A DNA stretch of 57,529 bases from an uncultured Granulosicoccaceae bacterium (GTDB lineage: Bacteria > Pseudomonadota > Gammaproteobacteria > Granulosicoccales > Granulosicoccaceae): assembly GCA_937957915.1 (NCBI GenBank), contig CALGNZ010000119.1, positions 1 to 57,529 of the forward strand, read 5' to 3'. The notes under the pieces are model-generated. The model did no database searches and was not told the origin of the DNA. It saw only the letters and a list, made by a program, of their open reading frames with translations. This document shows positions 43,649 through 52,407 of the stretch, piece by piece. The position numbers and the translations under genes are program-made. Every line of letters begins with the position of its first letter. Within the stretch, counting starts at the first letter, position 1.

Positions 43649-45430
43649 ATGCGTTCACACTATTGCGGCGTCGTCGATGCTGCGCTCATCGATAGCGAAG
43701 TCACGCTCTGCGGCTGGGTACATAAACGCCGCGATCACGGTGGGGTGATTTTCATCGATTTGCGCGATCGCGAGGGCCTGGTGCAAGTGGTGGTTGATCC
43801 TGACACCGCAGAAATTTTTAGCATCGCCGAGCAGGTTCGCAACGAATTTGTCCTGCAAATCAGTGGGCGTGTGCGCAATCGTCCAGCGGGAACGACCAAT
43901 CCGGAGCTGCGCACTGGTGAGATCGAAGTGTTAGCCAAAGAGTTGAAGGTGCTCAATGCTGCCGACACACCTCCGTTTCAGCTCGACGATGACGACGTGC
44001 AGGAAGAAACCCGCATGCGTTACCGTTACGTCGATCTGCGGCGGCCAGCTATGCAAAAACGCATGCGATTGCGCTCAACAGTGACGCAAAAGTTGCGCGA
44101 GGCGCTGAATGATCAGAATTTCCTGGATGTTGAAACACCGATTCTGACCCGCGCCACGCCCGAGGGCGCGCGTGACTATCTGGTACCAAGTCGAACCCAT
44201 CAGGGCGAGTTTTTTGCGCTGCCGCAGTCGCCGCAGTTGTTTAAGCAAATTTTGATGATGAGCGGTATTGATCGTTACTATCAGTTTGCCCGTTGCTTTC
44301 GCGATGAAGATTTGCGCGCAGACCGCCAGCCGGAATTTTCTCAACTTGATATCGAGATGAGTTTCGTTGAAGAAAAAGATGTCATGCAAACTACTGAGCG
44401 CATGATGAGAGAGCTCTTCTCAAGTGAACTCGATGTTGAATTGCCTGACCCTTTTCCGACCATGACCTACGCCGAAGCGATGCTGCGCTACGGTTCCGAC
44501 AAACCGGATTTGCGCATAGATCTCGAGCTTATTGAACTGTCCGAAGAACTGAAATCGGTTGAGTTTAAAGTGTTCTCCGGGCCTGCACAGGATCCGAACG
44601 GACGAGTGGCGGCACTACACGTGCCTGATGGGGCCCGCTTGACTCGCCGCGAAATCGATAACTACACAGAGTTTGTTGGTCGATACGGTGCGAAGGGACT
44701 TGCCTACATAAAGTGCAACGATGTGGCTGCTGGCAAGGCGGGTTTGCAATCGCCGATCGTGAAAAACATTGATGACGAAGCGCTGGCCAACATTGTCAGC
44801 CGAACCGGTGCCAAAGATGGTGACCTGATTTTCTTTGGTGCAGGCGAAGGCACAATGGTGAGTGAATCACTTGGTGCGCTTAGAATAAAAATTGGTCAGG
44901 ACCTTGATTTGGTTGCAGAGGGCTGGCGACCACTGTGGGTTGTTGACTTCCCTATGTTCGAGTGGGACGGCCGTGAAAAACGCTGGAGCGCGTTGCATCA
45001 TCCTTTTACCGCACCATCAACTGACCTTGAAACGCTGCGTGAAAACCCCGGGCAGGCGCTGTCTCGCGCCTACGATATGGTGCTCAATGGCACTGAGCTG
45101 GGTGGAGGATCCATTCGTATTCACGACGCAACAATGCAACAGGCGGTGCTTGATTTGCTTGGTATCGGCGAAGAAGAAGCGCAGGACAAGTTTGGATTTT
45201 TACTCGACGCGCTGCGCTATGGCGCGCCACCGCATGGCGGAATTGCCTTTGGTATCGACCGCCTGGTCATGCTAATGGCCGGAGCCGCCACCATCCGCGA
45301 TGTCATGGCCTTTCCGAAAACCCAGAGCGCCAGCTGTCTGCTGACAAATGCACCGGGTAATGTATCCGAACGGCAAATGCGAGAGCTTGGATTGCGTGCG
45401 CGCAAGCCACCGGCGGCTGAGCCTGCCTGA
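43649..45430 (+). CDS. aspS: Aspartyl-tRNA synthetase
   Basis: The 593-residue enzyme is of normal bacterial length. N-terminal anticodon-binding OB fold: [14 protein letters not shown]. Class II motifs: RYRYVDLRR (motif 1 region), [20 protein letters not shown] (motif 2) and [15 protein letters not shown] (motif 3). The bacterial GAD insert lies between about 285 and 420. It charges tRNA-Asp (or also tRNA-Asn if discriminating residues allow; not resolved here). The upstream frame to 43586 is ignored because ATG 43649 begins the conserved RSHYCG. nudB starts 4 nt after its stop. Confidence 0.96.
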   Translation: MRSHYCGVVDAALIDSEVTLCGWVHKRRDHGGVIFIDLRDREGLVQVVVDPDTAEIFSIAEQVRNEFVLQISGRVRNRPAGTTNPELRTGEIEVLAKELKVLNAADTPPFQLDDDDVQEETRMRYRYVDLRRPAMQKRMRLRSTVTQKLREALNDQNFLDVETPILTRATPEGARDYLVPSRTHQGEFFALPQSPQLFKQILMMSGIDRYYQFARCFRDEDLRADRQPEFSQLDIEMSFVEEKDVMQTTERMMRELFSSELDVELPDPFPTMTYAEAMLRYGSDKPDLRIDLELIELSEELKSVEFKVFSGPAQDPNGRVAALHVPDGARLTRREIDNYTEFVGRYGAKGLAYIKCNDVAAGKAGLQSPIVKNIDDEALANIVSRTGAKDGDLIFFGAGEGTMVSESLGALRIKIGQDLDLVAEGWRPLWVVDFPMFEWDGREKRWSALHHPFTAPSTDLETLRENPGQALSRAYDMVLNGTELGGGSIRIHDATMQQAVLDLLGIGEEEAQDKFGFLLDALRYGAPPHGGIAFGIDRLVMLMAGAATIRDVMAFPKTQSASCLLTNAPGNVSERQMRELGLRARKPPAAEPA

Positions 45431-45434
45431 TTGC

Positions 45435-45890
45435 ATGCAGTTTCGACGACCCGAATCGGTTTTGGTGTTGGTTTACACCGACGCCGATGAGGTGCTGTTA
45501 TTGAAGCGAACCAGGCCGAAGGCGTTTTGGCAGTCCGTGACGGGCAGCCTGGAGGCACATGAAGTACCTGCGGACGCAGCCAGGCGAGAGCTTGCTGAGG
45601 AGACCGGATTGCAAGGCGTGCCGCTCGTTGACTGCAAGCAGAGTAATCTGTTTGTCATCTCCGAGGCGTGGCGTGACAGATACGCGCCCGGTGTGACACA
45701 CAACAAGGAGTATGTGTTCAGCTGTCGCCTGGCGGAAAAACCGGCCTCTGTGCAACTGGCTGCCGATGAACACAGCGAGTTTCAATGGGTGTCGGTGAGC
45801 AGGGCGATTCAGATGGTGAGTTCCTGGACTAATCGCCAGGCGCTCGAGCAATTTGTGGCAGCGGCGCCGGGGAAACAAAAACCTGTATAG
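45435..45890 (+). CDS. nudB: NUDIX hydrolase, dihydroneopterin triphosphate pyrophosphatase type
   Basis: The 151-residue protein has a NUDIX box in GSLEAHEVPADAARRELAEE-TG (Glu residues at the usual positions). The start RRPESVLVLVYTDADEVLLLKR and YAPGVTHNKEYVFSCRL match NudB, which removes pyrophosphate from dihydroneopterin triphosphate in folate synthesis. Its place right after aspS and before yebC-ruvCAB is that of nudB in many gammaproteobacteria, which supports the name. ATG 45435 is 4 nt after the aspS stop. Confidence 0.88.
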   Translation: MQFRRPESVLVLVYTDADEVLLLKRTRPKAFWQSVTGSLEAHEVPADAARRELAEETGLQGVPLVDCKQSNLFVISEAWRDRYAPGVTHNKEYVFSCRLAEKPASVQLAADEHSEFQWVSVSRAIQMVSSWTNRQALEQFVAAAPGKQKPV

Positions 45891-45967
45891 AATACAGGGT
45901 GGGGCGGTTACTCGTGATCGCCAGGGTTTCAGAATAACTGACTTGATTTCTTCAAAGAGACTGGTTT

Positions 45968-46714
45968 ATGGCAGGACATAGTAAATGGGCTAACATTCAA
46001 CACCGCAAAAAGGCACAGGATGCCAAGCGCGGTAAATTGTTTACCCGGCTCATCCGTGAAATTACCGTTGCAGCACGTATGGGCGGATCTGACCTTGCGT
46101 CCAACCCGCGTTTACGCCTTGCAGTGGATAAAGCGCTTGGCGGCAATATGCCGAAAGACACCATCGAACGTGCCGTAAAAAAGGGCGCCGGTGAGCTCGA
46201 TGATGTGCAGTATGAAGAAATCACCTACGAGGGCTACGGTATAGGCGGGGTGGCGATTATGGTCGAAACCATGACTGACAACCGCAATCGAACCGTCGCT
46301 GAAGTGCGACATGCATTTACCAAGTATGGTGGCAATTTAGGGACTGACGGGTCAGTGGCGTACATGTTCAATAAAATCGGCGTGCTCGCTTATGGCGATG
46401 ACAGCGATGAAGACGTGCTGATGGAAGCGGCACTTGAAGCCGGAGCTGACGATGTAGTCACCAGCGAAGATGGTTCAATCGAAGTGATCACCAGTGAAGA
46501 AACATTTGTCGACGTTAAAGATGCGATGGTGGCGGCGGGGCATGAACCCGAGCTGGCTGAGGTCACCAAACGCGCTGACATTGAAGTCACTCTGGATGTT
46601 GAGCAGGGCGGCAAGATGCTCAAACTACTCGATGTTATAGAAGAGCTGGATGACGTGCAGAACGTCTATACCAATGCCGATATTCCGGCAGAGGCACTTG
46701 ACGCTGAAGGCTGA
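45968..46714 (+). CDS. yebC: YebC/PmpR-family protein
   Basis: The 248-residue protein is full length, with the invariant start [20 protein letters not shown] and the central blocks [11 protein letters not shown] and FTDVKDAM-like (here [12 protein letters not shown]). YebC proteins are DNA-binding regulators or, in recent work, ribosome factors helping translation of proline-rich stretches. The gene precedes ruvC as usual. The gap to ruvC is 30 nt, so the four genes yebC-ruvC-ruvA-ruvB are probably one operon. Confidence 0.95.
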   Translation: MAGHSKWANIQHRKKAQDAKRGKLFTRLIREITVAARMGGSDLASNPRLRLAVDKALGGNMPKDTIERAVKKGAGELDDVQYEEITYEGYGIGGVAIMVETMTDNRNRTVAEVRHAFTKYGGNLGTDGSVAYMFNKIGVLAYGDDSDEDVLMEAALEAGADDVVTSEDGSIEVITSEETFVDVKDAMVAAGHEPELAEVTKRADIEVTLDVEQGGKMLKLLDVIEELDDVQNVYTNADIPAEALDAEG

Positions 46715-46744
46715 CCTATTAACCGGCTATATTGAGGGTCAATT

Positions 46745-47329
46745 GTGGCTGCTGTAAAGCGAGTGCTCGGCATAGACCCGGGGTCGGTGATTACCGGCTT
46801 TGGTGTGATCGATACAGACGGGGTCAGAGACTTCCATGTGACCCATGGTATCGTCAGAGTTGCCGGTGATTCACTGCCTGAAAAGCTCGGTCATATTCTC
46901 TATGAGGTGACGAAAATTATAGATCAGTGGCAGCCGGTGGAAATGGGTATCGAAGAGGTATTTGTTAGCAACAATCCGATGTCTGCGCTGAAGCTGGGGC
47001 AGGCCAGAGGCGCGGCTATTTGTGCAGGGGTACAGCGCGGATTGCCGGTGGCAGAGTATTCAGCACGTACTGTGAAGCAAGCGGCTGTCGGGTATGGTGC
47101 CGCTGGCAAAGAACAAATGCAGGAGATGATCAGAGTGTTGCTGTCATTGGAAAAACAGCCTGTGTCCGATGCCGCTGACGGTCTTGCTGTGGCGCTGTGC
47201 CACGCGCACAGCATGAATGCATCCGTCAGTGTTTCCGTAAAAGGAGCAAATGCCGCCAGCGCCGCTACACTGGATTTCCGACGTGGTACCGGCAAACGTC
47301 GCAGCAAGCGCTGGACCTCGGTACCATGA
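46745..47329 (+). CDS. ruvC: Holliday-junction resolvase RuvC
   Basis: The 194-residue enzyme has the four acidic catalytic residues Asp11 (GIDPGS), Glu70 (GIEEVFV), Asp142 and Asp145 (SDAADGLAVALCH), placed as in E. coli RuvC. It cleaves Holliday junctions, delivered by RuvAB. The GTG start is preceded by GAGGG. The C-terminal 30 residues (from about 165) are longer and more Lys/Ser/Arg-rich than in E. coli. Its TGA overlaps the ATG of ruvA by 4 nt (ATGA), so translation is coupled. Confidence 0.96.
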   Translation: MAAVKRVLGIDPGSVITGFGVIDTDGVRDFHVTHGIVRVAGDSLPEKLGHILYEVTKIIDQWQPVEMGIEEVFVSNNPMSALKLGQARGAAICAGVQRGLPVAEYSARTVKQAAVGYGAAGKEQMQEMIRVLLSLEKQPVSDAADGLAVALCHAHSMNASVSVSVKGANAASAATLDFRRGTGKRRSKRWTSVP

Positions 47330-47931
47330 TAGGTCGCATCGCCGGAAAGCTGGTGTACAAGCAACCGCCTCAGTTGCTGATCGATTGCAACGGTGTCGGC
47401 TACGAGATCGAAGCACCATTGCCCGTATTTTATGATTTACCCGCGGTAGGTGAGCCGGTGGTGGTGTTTACGCATATGATCGTGCGTGAGGATGCACAGC
47501 TTTTATACGGGTTTCAAAGTCTTGCTCAGCGAGCGATGTTTCGCGAATTGATCAAAGTGAATGGCGTTGGTGCAAAAATGGCGGTTGCCATTTTGTCTGG
47601 CCTGTCTGCCGAAGAGTTTTCTGACTGCATAACCAATCAGGATGTGGCAACGCTTACCCGCTTACCCGGCATTGGTAAAAAAACCGCAGAGCGGTTGATA
47701 GTGGAAATGCAGGATCGGCTGGGTCGCCTGTCACTGGATAACGCGGCCAGCTTGCCGACTTCCGAGGGCGGAGACAGCACTGCAGCGCAGGGTAGTTCTA
47801 GCAATCGCGGGCAAGCGCTCGCGGCGCTTGAAGCGCTTGGCTTCAAAGGTACCGAGGCGCGTCGTATGGTAAAAGACTCTGACGGGGCAACTGTCGAGGA
47901 TATTATCCGCGACGCACTAAAGAAGGTGTAA
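47326..47931 (+). CDS. ruvA: Holliday-junction helicase subunit RuvA
   Basis: The 201-residue protein is of normal length. The start MIGRIAGKLVYKQP, the helix-hairpin-helix blocks KVNGVGAKMAVAILSGLS and LPGIGKKTAERLIVEM, and the C-terminal domain III QALAALEALGFKGTEARRM are all present. It binds junctions as a tetramer and loads RuvB. The ATG at 47326 overlaps the ruvC stop. A longer frame starting at 47197 lies within ruvC and is not the gene. Confidence 0.96.
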   Translation: MIGRIAGKLVYKQPPQLLIDCNGVGYEIEAPLPVFYDLPAVGEPVVVFTHMIVREDAQLLYGFQSLAQRAMFRELIKVNGVGAKMAVAILSGLSAEEFSDCITNQDVATLTRLPGIGKKTAERLIVEMQDRLGRLSLDNAASLPTSEGGDSTAAQGSSSNRGQALAALEALGFKGTEARRMVKDSDGATVEDIIRDALKKV

Positions 47932-47977
47932 GCCCGAGTTTGGGTATTGTTAACCACCGCTGTGATTAAGGCCTGCC

Positions 47978-49006
47978 ATGAGTGCAATAGATCGAATAAT
48001 TGACGCTGAGACACATGAGGATGACCCTCAGGAACGCGCCATGCGTCCGCAAACGCTGGCCGACTATCGAGGCCAGCCGGTTGTCAACGAACAAATGGAA
48101 ATCTTTATCGGCGCGGCAAGGTCGCGGTCGGAATCACTTGATCATCTGTTGATTTTTGGCCCTCCCGGGCTCGGCAAAACCACGCTCGCAAATATCGTCG
48201 CCAACGAGTTGAATGTCAGTATTCGCCATACTTCGGGCCCGGTCATCGAGCGCGCCGGTGATCTGGCTGCGCTGCTGACCAATCTCGAAAAGAACGACGT
48301 CTTGTTTATCGACGAAATTCACCGGCTCAGCCCTGCTATTGAAGAGGTGTTGTATCCGGCAATGGAAGATTTTCAACTCGACATCATGATTGGCGAAGGG
48401 CCGGCAGCCAGATCAATAAAAATTGATTTGCCGCCCTTTACCCTGGTTGGTGCAACCACGCGCGCCGGGTTGCTGACCTCTCCGTTGCGCGATCGATTTG
48501 GTATCGTGCAGCGACTGGAGTTTTACTCACCTGCTGATCTGTCTCGTATTGTCCAGCGATCTGCAGCAGTCCTCAATGTGCCTGTTGATGACGCTGGCGC
48601 CGCCGAAATAGCACGGCGTTCACGTGGTACGCCGAGAATATCCAATCGATTGCTCAGACGCGTTCGCGACTATGCGCAAATCAGAGGTGACGGTTCTATT
48701 GATCAGGCTATTGCGAATGCCGCCCTGAATATGCTGAATGTGGACGAACTGGGGCTCGATAACATGGACCGTCGACTGTTGTTCGCGATCATTGAAAAGT
48801 TCGATGGCGGGCCGGTTGGTCTGGACAATCTGGGTGCCGCAATCGGTGAGGAAACCGGAACCATTGAAGAGGTTATCGAACCCTATTTGATTCAGCAGGG
48901 CTTTCTGATGCGCACACCCAGAGGGCGAACTGTCACCAAAGCGGCGTGTGAGCACCTGAGATTGCCGACACCGGAGCCAAAACCGGAGGGCCTTTTTGAG
49001 GAGTAA
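47978..49006 (+). CDS. ruvB: Holliday-junction branch-migration ATPase RuvB
   Basis: The 342-residue AAA+ protein has Walker [10 protein letters not shown] (61-69), Walker [11 protein letters not shown], sensor 1 GATTRAG and a C-terminal winged helix ([17 protein letters not shown]). The arginine finger lies near RDRFGI. With RuvA it drives branch migration. It begins 47 nt after ruvA. A strong AAGG-type site is not clear before the ATG. Confidence 0.96.
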   Translation: MSAIDRIIDAETHEDDPQERAMRPQTLADYRGQPVVNEQMEIFIGAARSRSESLDHLLIFGPPGLGKTTLANIVANELNVSIRHTSGPVIERAGDLAALLTNLEKNDVLFIDEIHRLSPAIEEVLYPAMEDFQLDIMIGEGPAARSIKIDLPPFTLVGATTRAGLLTSPLRDRFGIVQRLEFYSPADLSRIVQRSAAVLNVPVDDAGAAEIARRSRGTPRISNRLLRRVRDYAQIRGDGSIDQAIANAALNMLNVDELGLDNMDRRLLFAIIEKFDGGPVGLDNLGAAIGEETGTIEEVIEPYLIQQGFLMRTPRGRTVTKAACEHLRLPTPEPKPEGLFEE

Positions 49007-49267
49007 TAAACGGCCTGGCAGTGATGACACCCAATACCGCTAACGCCGAAAATGTTTTGCAGCAACCGAGGATCTAAACCGGTTGGTAGCTTGTCAAATT
49101 CCGCGAGTAATTCTGAATCGTAATTGAGCTGGAAGCGGTGGAGCACTAGCATGCAGCGTGGAACTTTGTGACCAGTGCGCGCAGGGTCTGATAGTAACAG
49201 AGACTACTCGCCGGACAGCTTTCAGCAATGTGGCGAGTAGGTTTTGGCAGCCAGAAAAATTCAGAAC

Positions 49268-49729
49268 GTGACGGCTAGTGCAGACCATTCGGGCTTTTCA
49301 CTGAAAATTCGTATTTACTATGAAGATACGGACTTTGGTGGAGTCGTTTACTACGCTAACTATCTGAAATTTATGGAGCGTGCTCGTACTGAGTACCTTC
49401 GAAGTCTGGGTTTTGATCAAAGCGATCTGTTTGTTCGGCTGCGGCGACAATTTGTTGTACGAACAGCATCTGTGGAATATGTATCGCCGGCAAGGTTTGA
49501 TGATGTATTGCTGGTTGATGCCAACATATCGAATGTTCGCCGGGCCAGCCTGGAATTCACTCAGCGTTGCACACTGGTTAGTACTGCGGCCGGTACCGCG
49601 GTTGGTACTGATGCCTCACCGTCTGGACGTCTTGTCGCGACTGGCCAACTGCTGATCGCGTGCCTTGATGCCGATTCTCACAAGCCTCGAGCGATACCCG
49701 AGGAACTGAAAATGAGCTTGCACCGTTGA
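49268..49729 (+). CDS. ybgC: Tol-Pal-associated acyl-CoA thioesterase YbgC
   Basis: The protein has 153 residues from the GTG at 49268. The hot-dog fold motif YYEDTDFGGVVYYANYLKFM contains the catalytic Asp, and ERARTEYLRSLGFDQSDL matches YbgC. It hydrolyses short-chain or acyl-CoA thioesters and is found at the head of tol operons. GTG 49268 gives the usual length and keeps the conserved start; the in-frame TTG 49244 adds eight residues. Its TGA overlaps the TTG start of tolQ (49726-49729), so the pair is coupled. Confidence 0.92.
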   Translation: MTASADHSGFSLKIRIYYEDTDFGGVVYYANYLKFMERARTEYLRSLGFDQSDLFVRLRRQFVVRTASVEYVSPARFDDVLLVDANISNVRRASLEFTQRCTLVSTAAGTAVGTDASPSGRLVATGQLLIACLDADSHKPRAIPEELKMSLHR

Positions 49730-50415
49730 ATACAGAATTTTCCTTTTGGCATTTAGTGCTGGCCGCCGGGCCCGTTGTAAAACTGGTCATGCTACTGCTG
49801 GTCGTAATATCGATCATTTCCTGGGCCATTATCTATTCCAAGAGTCGGCAAATATCGCGAGCAACACGCAATGCCACGGACTTTGAAAATGAGTTCTGGA
49901 GTGGCGCTGATGCCAATCAGATGTACCAGCAGCTGCGGGCTAAAGACGACATTCTGACCGGCATGGAGCATGTCTTTGAACGCGGCTTCTCAGAGTTTGC
50001 GCGACTGGTCAAGCAAACTAACGATACAGAGACCGTTGTAGATGGCTCGTATCGCGCTATGAAAATTGCACTGTCGCGCGAAACAGATGCGGTCGAACAA
50101 CACCTTTCTTTTCTCGCAACTGTAGGATCAACAGCGCCGTATATAGGCTTGTTTGGAACAGTGTGGGGCATTATGAATTCATTCACTGCCCTGGCTGATG
50201 TGCAACAAGCGACATTGGCGATGGTAGCCCCCGGCATAGCTGAGGCGCTGATCGCGACAGCCATTGGCCTGTTTGCGGCTATTCCGGCGGTAATAGCCTA
50301 TAACCGCTTAAGCAATAAGTCTGATCGATTACTCAACCGTTACGACAACTTTATGGAGGAGTTTGCGGCGGTATTGCAGCGTCAGGTTTTGCGTCGAAGT
50401 GCGGTTGCCAGATAA
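49726..50415 (+). CDS. tolQ: Tol-Pal system proton-channel subunit TolQ
   Basis: The 229-residue inner-membrane protein is a MotA/TolQ/ExbB family member with three TM helices (about 10-35, 130-155 and 165-195), the Thr/Pro/Gly blocks GSTAPYIGLFGTVWGIMNSF and PGIAEALIATAIGLFAAIPAV. With TolR it forms the proton-driven motor of the Tol-Pal envelope system. The TTG start coincides with the ybgC stop. It is followed by tolR with a one-base overlap (TAATG). Confidence 0.95.
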   Translation: MNTEFSFWHLVLAAGPVVKLVMLLLVVISIISWAIIYSKSRQISRATRNATDFENEFWSGADANQMYQQLRAKDDILTGMEHVFERGFSEFARLVKQTNDTETVVDGSYRAMKIALSRETDAVEQHLSFLATVGSTAPYIGLFGTVWGIMNSFTALADVQQATLAMVAPGIAEALIATAIGLFAAIPAVIAYNRLSNKSDRLLNRYDNFMEEFAAVLQRQVLRRSAVAR

Positions 50416-50855
50416 TGGCCAGGTTCCGTGAACGGCGACAAAAAAAGCCGCTGATGTCCGAGATGAATGTCGTACCGTATATTGATGTGATGCTGGTGTT
50501 GCTTGTAATTTTTATGATTACCGCGCCTTTGTTGTCAACTGGTGTTGAGGTTGATTTGCCGAATACCAATGCCAAACCGGTGCCCTCAGATCGACAATCT
50601 GAAGCCCTGATACTGTCGGTATCATCAATCGGTGAGTGGTACCTGAAAGTGGGAGAAGAAGAGCAACAACTGGTTGAGCAGACCGAAGCGCTGAAGCTTG
50701 CGGCAGAGGCGTTAAGGGCCGATCCATCAAGACCGGTTATGGTCGCTGCTGACGAGGACATAAACTACGGCACTGTGATGGAGGCGATGGCGACCTTGCA
50801 GGGCGCCGGTGCAGAGCAAGTCCAGCTAATGAGCGATCCACCGCGCCAGAACTGA
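50415..50855 (+). CDS. tolR: Tol-Pal system protein TolR
   Basis: The 146-residue protein has the TolR single TM helix with the essential Asp24 in VPYIDVMLVLLVIFMITAP (E. coli Asp23), then a periplasmic domain ending in VMVAADEDINYGTVMEAMAT. The TM helix faces the TolQ channel. Its start overlaps tolQ by one base. Directly after its stop a small ORF begins that bridges to tolA. Confidence 0.95.
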   Translation: MARFRERRQKKPLMSEMNVVPYIDVMLVLLVIFMITAPLLSTGVEVDLPNTNAKPVPSDRQSEALILSVSSIGEWYLKVGEEEQQLVEQTEALKLAAEALRADPSRPVMVAADEDINYGTVMEAMATLQGAGAEQVQLMSDPPRQN

Positions 50856-50858
50856 CTG

Positions 50859-50975
50859 ATGAACGAAAAAGCAGTTCACCGATCGCAAGGGGAGGTTTTG
50901 AGAACCGCCGGCTTGTTCTTGCAGACGTTGGTCACACCACGGCGTGGTGACAATGTGGATGCAGATAATGTTTGA
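50859..50975 (+). CDS. 38-codon ORF bridging tolR and tolA
   Basis: An ATG at 50859 lies 3 nt after the tolR TGA and encodes 38 residues, beginning MNEKAVHRSQGEV and ending GDNVDADNV. The stop (50973-50975) overlaps the tolA ATG at 50968. It lacks a Shine-Dalgarno; ribosomes could reinitiate after tolR. An AGGGGAGG inside it (50888-50895) is followed 2 nt later by TTG 50898 in the same frame, so an internal start is also possible. It may be a translated coupling leader or chance. Confidence 0.35.
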   Translation: MNEKAVHRSQGEVLRTAGLFLQTLVTPRRGDNVDADNV

Positions 50976-52407
50976 TCTGTTAAGCCGCAGTCCGATTGCA
51001 CTGATCGTTTCTTTAGTGGGTCATATTGCTATTGGCGTGGCGTTGTTTTTTGCGTTGGAAAACAAATTCGGTGACGACACTAATCAAAGCGGGGAGCCAA
51101 TTCTTGCTGTGATGGCCAACACCCCTGCCATGGATGCTCGTGTTCAGGAGTTGCGTGAGACTCTGCAAACGCTTGAGGCTGCCGAGCAGGAGACACTGGC
51201 AAGTTTGCCCGTACCTGATAACACCGAAGAGTTGTTGCAACTGCAGCAGGCAGAGAAAAAGCGAGAAGAAGAAAGGGAAGCGCGAGAGCTGGCCGAGCAG
51301 CAAAGACTTGACGAGGAAGCCAAACTCGCCGAAAAGCTGCGCCTGGCAGAGGAAGAACGAAAAGCTGAGCTGGCGATAGCAAAGCAACAGGAAGAAGAAA
51401 AACGCATCGCTGAAGAAACCGAAGCCAAGCGCCTGCAAGAGGAGGCAGAGCAACAGCGTTTGCTTGAAGAGGAGGCAAACCAAAAACGTCTGGCAGAAGA
51501 GGCAGAGCGGAAGCGTTTGGAAGAAGCGGCAGAGCAGGAACGTTTGGCCGAAGAGGCTGAGCAAAAACGTCTGGAAGAAGCAGAACAGGAACGCTTGGCG
51601 GAAGAGGAAGAGCAGAAACGACTGGAAGAAGAGGCCGAACAAAAACGTCTGGCGGAAGAGGAAGAGCGTAAGCGGCTGGAAGAAGAAGCAGAGCAAAAAC
51701 GTCTGGCCGAAGAACAGCGTAAGCGGTTGGAAGAAGAAGCCGAACAAAAACGTCTGGCCGAAGAAGAGCGTAAGCGGCTGGAAGAAGAAGTCGAACAAAA
51801 ACGTCTGGCGGAAGAGAAAGAGCGTAAGCGGTTGGAAGAAGAAGCCGAACAAAAACGTCTGGCGGAAGAGGAAGAGCGTAAGCGGTTGGAAGAAGAAGCC
51901 GAACAAAAGCGTCTGGCGGAAGAGGAAGAGCGTAAGCGGTTGGAAGAAGAAGCCGAACAAAAACGTCTGGCGGAAGAAGCCGAACGTGAACGGCTTGAGC
52001 AAGAGCGTCTGGCCGCAGAGGCTGCAGAAACGGCACGCGTGGCAGCTGAGAAAGCCGAGGCTGAGCGCATTGCCAATGAACAGGCCAATAGCGCGGATGC
52101 GCAAGCTCGCAAGCAAAGATTATTAAGAAAAAAGAAGCAGTTGTTGCAGCAGTATTCTGAGTCAATTCGTCGGGCTGTTAGTCGTAAGTTCAGGCCACCC
52201 AGCGGCATTCGTCCTGGTGCAACCTGTCAGGTCAGTGCGACAATCGTGTATCCGAATGAAGTTGTAGATGCTCAGGTTATCAGCTGCTCAGCAGGTGGTA
52301 ACCAAATGGCTCGGGCGGTGGAAAAAGCTGTGATGACGGCAACTTTTCCTAACCCACCGCATAAAGCTGTCTTTAGCCGTCGACTGGAATTTACATTCAG
52401 GCAATGA
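50968..52407 (+). CDS. tolA: Tol-Pal system protein TolA
   Basis: The 479-residue protein has the TolA layout. A single N-terminal TM anchor (SPIALIVSLVGHIAIGVALF, about 8-27) is followed by a very long Glu/Ala/Lys/Arg/Leu-rich helical rod (about 55-375) and a C-terminal TolA III domain (about 395-479: SIRRAVSRKFRPPSGIRPGA, a CxxSA pair of Cys, VEKAVMTATFPNPPH). The rod spans the periplasm and links the TolQR motor to TolB/Pal. ATG 50968 (MFDLLSRSP) is chosen because the bridging small ORF ends across it; alternatives are 50953, 50947 and 50944. The central rod is built from near-identical 51- and 54-bp repeats. Confidence 0.92.
   Translation: MFDLLSRSPIALIVSLVGHIAIGVALFFALENKFGDDTNQSGEPILAVMANTPAMDARVQELRETLQTLEAAEQETLASLPVPDNTEELLQLQQAEKKREEEREARELAEQQRLDEEAKLAEKLRLAEEERKAELAIAKQQEEEKRIAEETEAKRLQEEAEQQRLLEEEANQKRLAEEAERKRLEEAAEQERLAEEAEQKRLEEAEQERLAEEEEQKRLEEEAEQKRLAEEEERKRLEEEAEQKRLAEEQRKRLEEEAEQKRLAEEERKRLEEEVEQKRLAEEKERKRLEEEAEQKRLAEEEERKRLEEEAEQKRLAEEEERKRLEEEAEQKRLAEEAERERLEQERLAAEAAETARVAAEKAEAERIANEQANSADAQARKQRLLRKKKQLLQQYSESIRRAVSRKFRPPSGIRPGATCQVSATIVYPNEVVDAQVISCSAGGNQMARAVEKAVMTATFPNPPHKAVFSRRLEFTFRQ
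51637..51975 (+). repeat. In-frame tandem repeats in tolA (51/54 bp)
   Basis: Six units follow each other: 51637-51690 (54 bp), 51691-51741 (51), 51742-51792 (51), 51793-51846 (54), 51847-51900 (54) and 51901-51954 (54), then a partial unit. Each starts with GAACAAAAACGTCTGGC or a close variant. Units 4-6 differ at only a few bases, pointing to recent unequal recombination or slippage. Unit lengths are multiples of 3, so the frame is kept and only rod length would change. Confidence 0.85.

Noticed and set aside
51013..52208. Three long minus-strand frames (354-367 residues) and a 220-residue plus frame across tolA
   Set aside because: All frames are open because the tolA rod is a low-complexity repeat without stops. 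The encoded proteins are Arg/Ser- or Phe/Leu-rich and have no start context; tolA itself is clearly the gene.
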